Shown here: piece after piece, positions 10,320-17,945 of the stretch | Layout: every line of letters starts with the position of its first letter | Position numbering within the stretch: the first letter of the stretch is position 1 | Assembly (NCBI RefSeq): GCF_004212215.1 | Contig: NZ_QVFV01000010.1 | Location: 1-64,000 of the forward strand | DNA: 64,000 bases | Reading direction: 5' to 3' | Source of the DNA: Leptolyngbya iicbica LK | GTDB taxonomy: Bacteria > Cyanobacteriota > Cyanobacteriia > Phormidesmidales > Phormidesmidaceae | Translations under genes and position numbers: made by a program | Notes under the pieces: model-generated | Told to the model about the DNA's origin: nothing | Database searches by the model: none | What the model saw: only the letters and a program-made list of their open reading frames with translations

Positions 10320-12077
10320 ATGGTTTCGATGTTGCAGCGAGCGATCGCGTTGATGTTGGTGGTGCTTGCACTAGGTTTGACCAGTTGTGGCGGCGATCGC
10401 GATGTGCCCGTTGTCTTGTTGGCCGACGACGCCACCGCGACGAAAGCGAATCGATTGGTGGGGGCGATCGCCGAGGTTTCTCCCCCTGAGCGCATTCAGC
10501 AACTCAAGCCTTATCTCGATGTGTATGCGCCGCAAGTCCGTATCGCGACCCCTGACCCAGACGCCACACTCACCAGCACGACCGTACAAGTAGAAGTACA
10601 AGTCCGGGATTTTCCTATATATAAGGATCAGTCTTTAGGCTTCGGCCCCCATCTGCATCTCTTTATCGATGATCAGCCTCATCAAGCTATTTATGATGCC
10701 GGTGAACCAATCAGCTTGGAAAATTTAGCCCCTGGTACCCATACCCTCAGACTTTTAGCCGTCAGACCCTGGGGCGAAAGCTTTAAAAATGAGGGTGCCT
10801 ATGACCAAGTCACATTCAACGTATTTGCGCCTTCACCGCAAAATAATCCTGACGATAGTCAACCCGTCTTGACCTATAACCAGCCCCAAGACCGCTACGG
10901 AGCCGAGCCCATTCTCCTCGACTTTCATCTCAATAATGCGCCACCTCATCTGGTGGCCCAAGCCGATGAAACCATCACTGACTGGCGAATCCGTTGCACT
11001 ATCAATGGCGAATCGTTTGTCTTCGATCGCTGGCAACCGATTTATCTGCAGGGCTTTCAACCCGGTAAAAACTGGCTGAAACTCGAACTCATTGATGAAA
11101 ATGGCAATCTGATTGACAATGCGCTGAACACCACCGTCCGAGTGATTGACTATCAACCAGGTGGCGACGATAGCCTATCGCAGCTCGTGCGGGGCGAAAT
11201 TCCGCTAGCGCAAGCCAAGGTATTAATCGACCCAAGCTACGAACCACCAGCACCAGTAGTCGACGAGTCTGCGGAACAACAGCATGACTCAGCCACAACA
11301 ACAGGTGCCGCTACCACTAGCGACCAACCAGAATCCTTGCCTGCCGACTCGGAAGACGACAACTCAGAAGAACTCGACGACACGGAAGCAACACCCGCAC
11401 CCAATTCAACGATGGAGGCTTCGCCAGCCAAATCAGAATCAGCGACTACACCGGCTCCAGGCTCAACGGAAAAAGTAGAACCAGCAACAAGCGACGATAC
11501 CGAGACCGTCATACCTCAGCCAACATCATTAGATGTGGAGGCAAAACCCAGCGAGAGCGATCGCCTAGCCCCTCCTGACACCAAGCGGCTTGAAGTCGAT
11601 GATGCTTCCACAGCAGAGGGCAATACGGATGTTAGCGATGCTGAGACCAAGTCTGCAGATCAGCTAGACCAGCCGCCAGCCGCCAGCAAGACCGCCCCTG
11701 CGACGGACAACGGCTCACCAGCAGTTGTGGAGGATACGGAAACCGTCCTTCCTCAAGAGGCTGAAGCTCCACAAGAATCGACGAGAACCTTACAGGATCA
11801 AATAGCCCCAGAAGATGCCCCCTCAATGGTTCGCGACAAGGAAAGCGATCGCGACGAGCCGGGTGCTCTGACAACCGAGCAACTACCATCAACTCAAGAC
11901 GCGGAAAGTCCAGCAGCAGAAACTCCGACCAGCATGCCAGCATCACCCGAAGCTGAAGACTTGCCGCTGCTTGAAACGGCCCCATCAACAGCCCCGAGTG
12001 ACGCCGAAACCGCTGATGATGTAACCGCCCCCAACACGGATCTGAACACGTTGGAAGACAACGCCGATTTGATTTAA
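10320..12077 (+). CDS. Lipoprotein with a long acidic Pro/Thr/Ser/Glu-rich tail
   Basis: A 585-residue protein from the ATG at 10320, which has a GGAAGGGAG ribosome-binding site. The N-terminus is a lipoprotein signal ending at LGLTSC (Cys23), so it should be lipid-anchored outside the cytoplasmic membrane. Residues ~45-320 form a folded region with two similar beta-rich units; the first contains GFGPHLHLFID, GTHTLRLLAVRPWGESFKNEGAYDQVTF, and the second DWRIRCTINGESFVFDRWQPIYLQGF. I know this arrangement only as a cyanobacterial family of unknown function. From about residue 330 to the end the chain is a low-complexity acidic Pro/Thr/Ser/Glu/Ala tail, likely disordered. It stands alone and is divergent from psaA. 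Confidence 0.8.
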   Translation: MVSMLQRAIALMLVVLALGLTSCGGDRDVPVVLLADDATATKANRLVGAIAEVSPPERIQQLKPYLDVYAPQVRIATPDPDATLTSTTVQVEVQVRDFPIYKDQSLGFGPHLHLFIDDQPHQAIYDAGEPISLENLAPGTHTLRLLAVRPWGESFKNEGAYDQVTFNVFAPSPQNNPDDSQPVLTYNQPQDRYGAEPILLDFHLNNAPPHLVAQADETITDWRIRCTINGESFVFDRWQPIYLQGFQPGKNWLKLELIDENGNLIDNALNTTVRVIDYQPGGDDSLSQLVRGEIPLAQAKVLIDPSYEPPAPVVDESAEQQHDSATTTGAATTSDQPESLPADSEDDNSEELDDTEATPAPNSTMEASPAKSESATTPAPGSTEKVEPATSDDTETVIPQPTSLDVEAKPSESDRLAPPDTKRLEVDDASTAEGNTDVSDAETKSADQLDQPPAASKTAPATDNGSPAVVEDTETVLPQEAEAPQESTRTLQDQIAPEDAPSMVRDKESDRDEPGALTTEQLPSTQDAESPAAETPTSMPASPEAEDLPLLETAPSTAPSDAETADDVTAPNTDLNTLEDNADLI

Positions 12078-12180
12078 CTGGAATGTCATGCTCTAAGTAA
12101 CTTCCAGACTGACGTGTAGCAGCCTCCACCATTAGCCGTTGGCGCACAACACAAATTAGCGATCGCACCAGACTCCATAT

Positions 12181-12211
12181 AAAAAGCCTCCGACCACCTG
12201 GCCGTAGGCTT
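12181..12211 (-). terminator. Intrinsic terminator of the repeat-protein gene
   Basis: On the minus strand the stem AAGCCT/AGGCTT extends inward through CGGCC/GGTCG (one G-U pair) around a short AGGT loop and is followed directly by TTTTT. It lies about 30 nt past the stop of the gene at 12242-13711. Confidence 0.8.
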
Positions 12212-12241
12212 GGAATTTTGATGAAGACTTCCACTCAAGCT

Positions 12242-13711
12242 CTAAATTGCTCGACCTTCGGCAATACCAAAGGTCGCATAGTGATAAAAAGCACTCTTAA
12301 TCAAACCACTTGTCACGGCAGCTGCCACATCACCATGGAGAGCTAAGTAAACATTTTGGTCAAAGCCAGCACTCGGATCACGGTTTTCTGTCTGGCCAAA
12401 AGCGACAAAATGTTCCCACCCGGAACCTAGCAAGCCCTCTGTCACTGCCTTGGCTATATCAGCGTTATTCGCTAAATAATAACCTTCGTCGAATAATAAG
12501 CCCCCTAGTCGGCCTTCAGCGAGACCAGAGTTAGCGAAATGCTCAAAAGCACTACTGATCGCACCACTATCAACTGCAGCCTTCACATCAGGATTATTGA
12601 GCAAATAATCACTGCTATCAAATAAGGCTGAGGGATTGCGATCTTCCTCATGGCCAGATAATAGAAAATGTTGCAACCCACTCGCTAAGACTCCAGACTG
12701 CACCGCGGCTGCTACATCGGCATTGTTAGCCAGGTAGAAGTCTTCGTCATAAAACTGGAACGGCTCGCGACCTTCAGATAAACCCGCCACCAGAAAATGG
12801 ACATAGCCGGACTCTACCACCCCAGCGGCAACTGCCGCTTTGACGTCTGGGTTAGTGGCTAGATAATATCCCTCATCAAACATATTTTCGATGTTGATGC
12901 CATTCACCGCATAGCCAAAGGTCTGTACAGGTTGCCCTAAGCCAGCTAAACCAATCTGAGCAGACAGGCTTAGCGGCAGAAAGAGCGCATCTGATACAGG
13001 TGTGATGCCGCCCTCTGAACCACCGCTGCCCCCGGAACCACCGCTGCCCCCAGAACCGCCACTACCCCCCGAGCCACCGCTGCCCCCGGAACCACCGCTG
13101 CCTCCAGAAGTCGTCACCGTGAAGCTGCCAGTAAAAGTTGGCTTGGCAGTATCTGATGTTGTCCAATTGTTTATGTCAAAGAGTGCGGCTTGCAGAGTAG
13201 TTTTGTCACCGGTAAGCACCCCACCCGTGTATGCTCCATTATCCTCCTCAACAATAGATATGGCATTGATTCCGTCAGTGAGAGCTGTTGGAAGATCTGA
13301 GTCAAAAGTGTTGGTTGTGACACCAGTCTGCCATGGATCAGCGCCTTCAGCGTTGATGGCCGCAATTAGAGTGGGGGTGCCATCAGGTCCCTGGAACGCA
13401 ATGATTTGATCACCATTACCATTGAGTGACACGTTACCGGACTCCGAAATTGTGCCAACATCGACAGCGTCAGTGTCCACATCAATGGTCACTATGGTGC
13501 CAGCACTCACGTTAACTGTTGCTGTCCAAACATAGGTGCCTTCACTAGTGCTTTCAGAAGGGCCAAAACTATTGTTGGTGTTACTCCAGCCACGATCAGT
13601 AAATTTAATTTCTTCGCCCGCAGTGATATTGACTAAGGCCACAAAGGCAAAGTTATCTGGAGCATCAGAGCTGTATTGAACGAAGCCGATATCGCCGGGA
13701 TTTAGTGGCAT
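12242..13711 (-). CDS. Secreted-type protein with Gly-Gly-Ser linker and five 43-residue repeats
   Basis: A 489-residue protein in three parts. Residues 1-~205 form a beta-rich domain starting PGDIGFVQYSSDAPDNFAF, a module often seen at the start of cyanobacterial and proteobacterial extracellular proteins. Then comes a (SGG)n tract of about ten units. The C-terminal ~215 residues are five repeats with an exact 43-residue spacing, pattern YYLxxNPDVxxAVxxGxxxSGxxHFxxxGxxEGR. There is no N-terminal signal peptide, so export is probably by a type I system, as for RTX proteins (inference). A surface or matrix role is likely. Repeats of this kind are known from secreted calcium-binding-type proteins, but their function is not established. 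It has its own terminator and no operon partner. Confidence 0.8.
   Translation of the reverse strand: MPLNPGDIGFVQYSSDAPDNFAFVALVNITAGEEIKFTDRGWSNTNNSFGPSESTSEGTYVWTATVNVSAGTIVTIDVDTDAVDVGTISESGNVSLNGNGDQIIAFQGPDGTPTLIAAINAEGADPWQTGVTTNTFDSDLPTALTDGINAISIVEEDNGAYTGGVLTGDKTTLQAALFDINNWTTSDTAKPTFTGSFTVTTSGGSGGSGGSGGSGGSGGSGGSGGSGGSGGSEGGITPVSDALFLPLSLSAQIGLAGLGQPVQTFGYAVNGINIENMFDEGYYLATNPDVKAAVAAGVVESGYVHFLVAGLSEGREPFQFYDEDFYLANNADVAAAVQSGVLASGLQHFLLSGHEEDRNPSALFDSSDYLLNNPDVKAAVDSGAISSAFEHFANSGLAEGRLGGLLFDEGYYLANNADIAKAVTEGLLGSGWEHFVAFGQTENRDPSAGFDQNVYLALHGDVAAAVTSGLIKSAFYHYATFGIAEGRAI
13017..13108. repeat. Tandem DNA repeat coding for the Gly-Gly-Ser tract
   Basis: A 9/18-bp periodic C-rich (plus strand) tract built on variants of GAACCACCGCTGCCCCCG. 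It encodes the (SGG)n linker of the secreted repeat protein. Copies differ mostly at synonymous positions. Length variation by slippage is likely. Confidence 0.85.
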
Positions 13712-14465
13712 GGTAGATTTCCTCGTAATGTTTGTGAATAGATGGCAGTTAAGTCTTCGCGTTGTTAGCGCAGATTAGAAGCGAAGCAAGGGTTGCTGTC
13801 ACTTAATGCGCTTGGGGATGAGATGCGGTCATAGGCTGAGTTCATCACCTTCCTGCTAGCATCCGAAGTTCGGCTAATTAGCTGGTGGACGTAGAGGCGG
13901 TTCCAGCAAACTTGCCGCTTGCCAATCACCCAGGATGAAAATGATCCAAGATTTCGACCATTGAGGTCGCCCATTCAAACGAGGATAGAAAGTGCACCGC
14001 ATGGCATGCCCTCGAAGTGCAGCAGCCCGGTGCTTGAAAGAAAAAATTAGGCCCGAAACCAAAGGCTTTAGATTTGGAGATTGGACGTCTTTACCGTCGA
14101 AAATACAAGCGGCAGCGACTTGTGTACTCTGAGGAGCAACACTGTATTGACGGTGGCCCGGTAAAGTCGGCTGGTATTGGCCTATAAATTTCATGATGCT
14201 GATGCGCGGGTAGATGCTAGCTAAGTCGCAATCAACAGATGCAGTGAGTGCGTTAGCTGATCTAAAGTTGCCCAGGTCAGCGTGACGGTTTCTACGCAAA
14301 AACCCGGATTTTCCCGGCGTTAGATATTTATTGAATTAAGAAATATGAATTCTTCCCGGGCAAGAGTCCATTGGATTGAGCTAAGGCGTTCTTTTATAAA
14401 GCGACGAGAGTCCTCGCTGTCGTCGCTTTTTTGTCAGCCTTTGTCGGTATTGGGAAAGAAAGAAG
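13712..14465. other. Gene-poor intergenic region with a strong terminator
   Basis: About 750 bp. A 141-residue minus-strand frame at 13874-14299 has no recognisable domain, no clear ribosome-binding site and a composition unlike a folded protein, so it is not called. The only firm feature is the hairpin at 14398-14432. Some of the region may be a decayed gene. Confidence 0.5.
14398..14432 (+). terminator. Rho-independent terminator, plus-strand orientation
   Basis: A 10-bp perfect stem AAAGCGACGA/TCGTCGCTTT with a 12-nt loop, followed by TTTTTT on the plus strand. The minus-strand side also has a weaker T run (TTTATAAAA), so it could end the GTPase operon as well. The better T tract faces plus-strand transcripts, yet no plus-strand gene is seen upstream. 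Confidence 0.75.
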
Positions 14466-15866
14466 TCAGCGATCGCTCTTAGCCAGCAGTTGGGCTTCGA
14501 GTTCTTGGCGGAGGCGGGAGACGGTGGAGCCGGAGTCGATCTGGCTGAGGATGTCTTGCATGACTGCCTTCACACCGTTCGGTCCCCAAGTGCAGCCTTG
14601 TTCTAAATAGACTTGAGCCGCTTTGCCAACAGCATAGGTGCCGTAACCAGAGGCTCCGGCTTGGGCAGCCATCACGCTGAGCATGGCAGAAAATCCCCCC
14701 GCACTGTCAAACATGCTCCACACGGCGGCGGCTCCTTTGCCCGTGCCGAGCAGGAGGCCAGTGCCGACTTCACTGAGTAAGAGAGTGCCGGAACTTTTGG
14801 CGATCGCCTGCCACAGTTTTTTCGCTTCATGCTGAGTGATGGGTAGGCCGTAGAGTTTGGCGAGGGCGCGGATCATGACCAGGTCGGTGACGAAACCGCC
14901 CGCCAGATCTAGCACGGCAATGGGGTTGAGGGCGACTGCGAGAGCTTTATATTTAGCGAATTTCCAGATCAGGGCTTCGGCTTCTTCGTGGTGCAGGGCG
15001 ATCGCCCGGCGGGCCATATCAGTTTCCAGAGAGTCAGCCTCACGCAGAGCATTGAGGGCAATCAACGTCGTGCCATCCTGGCGAGCGATAGTGAGCAGCG
15101 CTTGTTTGAGGCTGTCCATTTGCGGGGGCAGTTGTTCCCACTCGTGGGTGATTTTGCCATCGGGCCACTCGACCCGCACTTGCAGCGGGGCCGGGGCCGC
15201 CGCCACCATCACCACATCGTCAACCGCCAGGGCCGCATTGGGGCGATCGCGGTTCGTCGCCTTCCACAAATTCGTCAAGACCTGATAAATGGCTTGGCGA
15301 TCGGTATCGGGGAACAAGTCAACTTTATTGAACACCAGCAGCAGCGGCTTTTTGGCAGCTTGCAGGGTCACCAGGGCATCATATTCCGTGCGCGTGATAT
15401 CGCCCGCCACAACAAAGAGGATCAGATCAGCCTGATGAGCCACATCTTGGGCCATCGCACCGCGGGCCTCGCCATCGACCTCGTCCAGCCCAGGCGTATC
15501 AATTAACTCGATCTGGGGCAACTCTTCCACATCGTGCACAGCCTCAATGGGGGGACGCCAGTATACTGATCGCGGCCAGCGGGTCACGCCATGCAGCGGG
15601 CCGGTGGGCAAAATATCTTCTCCCACCAGGGCATTAATGACGGCCGATTTACCCCGACTCACCAAGCCAAACACCGCCACCCGCAATACTGGTTTTGCGA
15701 GTCGCGCTTCTAACGCACTCAGGGCACTCACCCCTTCCTGTACTGCGGCTTTTTGCGTTTGCTGGTCAGCAGCCACCGGAGTTTGCAAGGTAGGTGTATA
15801 TCGCTGCACGCTCTGGCGCAAAGCTTGACGCACCCGCTGAAACCGATTGCTAGCAGAAGTTGACAC
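14466..15866 (-). CDS. Era/dynamin-like GTPase with DUF697-type C-terminal domain
   Basis: A 466-residue GTPase. The G motifs are intact: P-loop GLVSRGKS (67-74), G3 DTPG (123-126) and G4 NKVD (180-183). The C-terminal ~160 residues are rich in Ala/Gly/Leu helices with hydrophobic stretches (NPIAVLDLAGGFVTDLVMIRALAKLYG), characteristic of the DUF697 family, which is membrane-associated. The start is a GTG (MSTSASNRF). It follows the second GTPase gene by 35 nt on the same strand, so the two form an operon. Family members in cyanobacteria and plastids are mostly uncharacterised; roles in envelope or membrane organisation are proposed only by analogy with dynamin-like proteins. Confidence 0.85.
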   Translation of the reverse strand: MSTSASNRFQRVRQALRQSVQRYTPTLQTPVAADQQTQKAAVQEGVSALSALEARLAKPVLRVAVFGLVSRGKSAVINALVGEDILPTGPLHGVTRWPRSVYWRPPIEAVHDVEELPQIELIDTPGLDEVDGEARGAMAQDVAHQADLILFVVAGDITRTEYDALVTLQAAKKPLLLVFNKVDLFPDTDRQAIYQVLTNLWKATNRDRPNAALAVDDVVMVAAAPAPLQVRVEWPDGKITHEWEQLPPQMDSLKQALLTIARQDGTTLIALNALREADSLETDMARRAIALHHEEAEALIWKFAKYKALAVALNPIAVLDLAGGFVTDLVMIRALAKLYGLPITQHEAKKLWQAIAKSSGTLLLSEVGTGLLLGTGKGAAAVWSMFDSAGGFSAMLSVMAAQAGASGYGTYAVGKAAQVYLEQGCTWGPNGVKAVMQDILSQIDSGSTVSRLRQELEAQLLAKSDR

Positions 15867-15901
15867 GGTGGGTTCTCGACAAACGATGGATGGGCGACGG
15901 C

Positions 15902-17479
15902 TTAGACGAGTTCTCCAGAGGATACTGTCTCAGGCTGAGCAGACACTTTGGTGGATGCAGATTGAGCCAAATTCAGCGGGGCCGCTGCTCCCGGTGCCAG
16001 GGCAGGAGGCGTTTTGGGCGTCAATTTCTGGATACCTTGATTGATGAGAGTTTGCAAAAACTCGGTGCGTTGAGTACTGGGCATGAGGGCTTGCAGTTTT
16101 TGCCCGATCGCTGCCACCGAGACGGCTGCTTCCACTTGTCCTGAGAGGGCACGCTCTTCAAAATAGGCCATCAGGCTTTCACCACAAAGGCGCGTGAGAT
16201 AAGCCGCACTAAAGGCTTGCACGCTGCCCCCCACCACAAACGTAGCGGCATGGCTTTTCAGTGCTGTGGTCAATAATTGGGTCGAGACTTCGACCACGCC
16301 GAGTTTGACGACGACGGCGGCCAATTCAGTGGCGATCGCCTTCGCTTGATCGAGGGCGAGGGGCTGCTGATAGACTTTGCTCAAATCCATCACCAGTTGG
16401 CCGTTGATGGCGATCGCAGCTAGTAAATCTAGCGACGGCACGGGACTGGCAAAGGCGGTACCCGCTGCGGCCCACTGTAATTGTTCAACCAGGGGCAGCG
16501 CTTGTTGATGCCGCGCTTGGTTCAAAGTCGTCTGAATGTCACGCCGCAGTTGCTGCACCTGCCGCATCACAGTTTGCGCCACCAAATGCGGAATTGCTTG
16601 CGCACACCAATGCTGTACTGGGGTCAGGATAGGGGCGACTTCTGGGTCCGGTGTTTCTAAGCGCTCGGTGACTTGACCCGCCTCGTCATGGGTGCGGACT
16701 TTAATCGGACGCGGGGCGGTGGCAATGGCCACACAATCGACGGGTTGAGGCAGCGATCGCAACTGGGTTTGCAGCTTGTCCAGGATTGCAGTCTGCTCAT
16801 CGGGTAAGTAATGATCTCGCTTGTTGAGGCATACGATCATCCGCTGCCCTGCTGCCGCCAGCGTTTTCAGGTCGGCAAACACCGACTCGGTCAGATCCTC
16901 AGTCACTATATAGATCACCGCATCTTGCTGCTGGAGCAAGTCAGCCATGACTTGAGGATGAGTCGTTTCAGCGGTTAATGACACTTCGGTCACTGACATC
17001 CGGGAATCATCAGCAAATTCTGCGCTCTCCTCTGAGCTAGAAGCGGTCAAAAATCCCTCCAGCAAAGATTTACCCGAGCGGGGAGCGCCCGCGATCGCCA
17101 CTTTTAACTCAGCTCGATCTAATTCCGTCAAAAGGTTCTGGCGCTGTTGTTCGAGTTGAGCAATGATCGCGGCGACCTCGTCCGCTGTCTTTAAAGACGA
17201 CAATTCTGGTTGAAGAGCATCTAAATCGGTTTTCAGGGTCGCGATCGCCACCTCTACCTGCTCTCGCTCCACAGGCGTTGCGGGTTTAATCTCGACGGGT
17301 TTAGCGTCAGGCCGCTGACGTCGCCACCACCAGACACCCGCCCCCGTCGCAATCAGCCCCGCCACAGTGGTGCTGTCGGCCAACACATCCTGTAATCCAC
17401 CCAACAAACTCAACGTCGCCGCTAAACCTAGCCCACCGACTAAAATTGGACGCTCTAAAAGCAGCTTGCGTACCACCAC
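15902..17479 (-). CDS. Membrane-anchored degenerate GTPase, DUF697-like
   Basis: A 525-residue protein opening with a hydrophobic N-terminal hairpin (residues ~8-52, two short membrane segments ending WWWRRQR), then a helical linker (~70-120) and a GTPase-like domain. P-loop GAPRSGKS (131-138) and G4 NKRD (219-222) are present. The DxxG (G3) motif expected between them is missing: that stretch reads DSRMSVTEVSLTAETTHPQ. It may bind but not hydrolyse GTP efficiently. The C-terminal helices resemble those of the downstream GTPase. The start is a GTG at 17479, with overlapping alternatives possible. It is the first gene of the two-gene operon and may be a paired partner of the canonical enzyme. 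Confidence 0.75.
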   Translation of the reverse strand: MVVRKLLLERPILVGGLGLAATLSLLGGLQDVLADSTTVAGLIATGAGVWWWRRQRPDAKPVEIKPATPVEREQVEVAIATLKTDLDALQPELSSLKTADEVAAIIAQLEQQRQNLLTELDRAELKVAIAGAPRSGKSLLEGFLTASSSEESAEFADDSRMSVTEVSLTAETTHPQVMADLLQQQDAVIYIVTEDLTESVFADLKTLAAAGQRMIVCLNKRDHYLPDEQTAILDKLQTQLRSLPQPVDCVAIATAPRPIKVRTHDEAGQVTERLETPDPEVAPILTPVQHWCAQAIPHLVAQTVMRQVQQLRRDIQTTLNQARHQQALPLVEQLQWAAAGTAFASPVPSLDLLAAIAINGQLVMDLSKVYQQPLALDQAKAIATELAAVVVKLGVVEVSTQLLTTALKSHAATFVVGGSVQAFSAAYLTRLCGESLMAYFEERALSGQVEAAVSVAAIGQKLQALMPSTQRTEFLQTLINQGIQKLTPKTPPALAPGAAAPLNLAQSASTKVSAQPETVSSGELV

Positions 17480-17945
17480 ACAGACCCCGCAAATGCCGAC
17501 ATGCCCGCTAACGTTAGGAGCAAAGCACCCTCATTTTAAGACCTCATCGGGGTTTGCAGATTACGGCAACCCGACTCTCCCCATCAATTCCACATGCGGT
17601 GAACTGAATGCCGCATTCAGAACATCGGTGTCAAATCGCCATAGTCGGCAATCACAGCCTTCTGCCAATATCGATAGGTCAGACCAGATGCCCCCCAAGG
17701 GTGAGGACGATGCAGAACCGAAACTTGAGCCAAACCATCATGGTGCCTGATATTCAATAGCCGAGACAGCCATAGCAACTAATTCCATCAATCAATTCCA
17801 TCCCCATGCTTTAGTGACGGATTGGAACCCCATGGGTCCGAAACCTGCCAAGTGAGATTGGCACACTCTACAATCGATAAATCTTGAGGGCAGGCTACCT
17901 TGATTGAGGTATGCTTGCTTGTGTTTTGCCCAGAGACGTTGGTTT
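17480..17945. other. Divergent promoter region, GTPase pair / kinase
   Basis: About 465 bp without a supported gene. It must hold the promoters of the GTPase operon (minus) and the kinase-bioD unit (plus). Short plus-strand frames here overlap the GTPase 5' end or the kinase start and look non-coding. Confidence 0.5.

Noticed and set aside
13874-14299. 141-residue minus-strand ORF in the intergenic region
   Set aside because: No domain, no ribosome-binding site, and mixed composition unlike a folded protein. It is left as unannotated sequence.
4005-14345. Shared 13-mer GAATTAAGAAATA at 4005 and 14333
   Set aside because: In 64 kb many 13-mer matches are expected by chance, and the flanks do not match.
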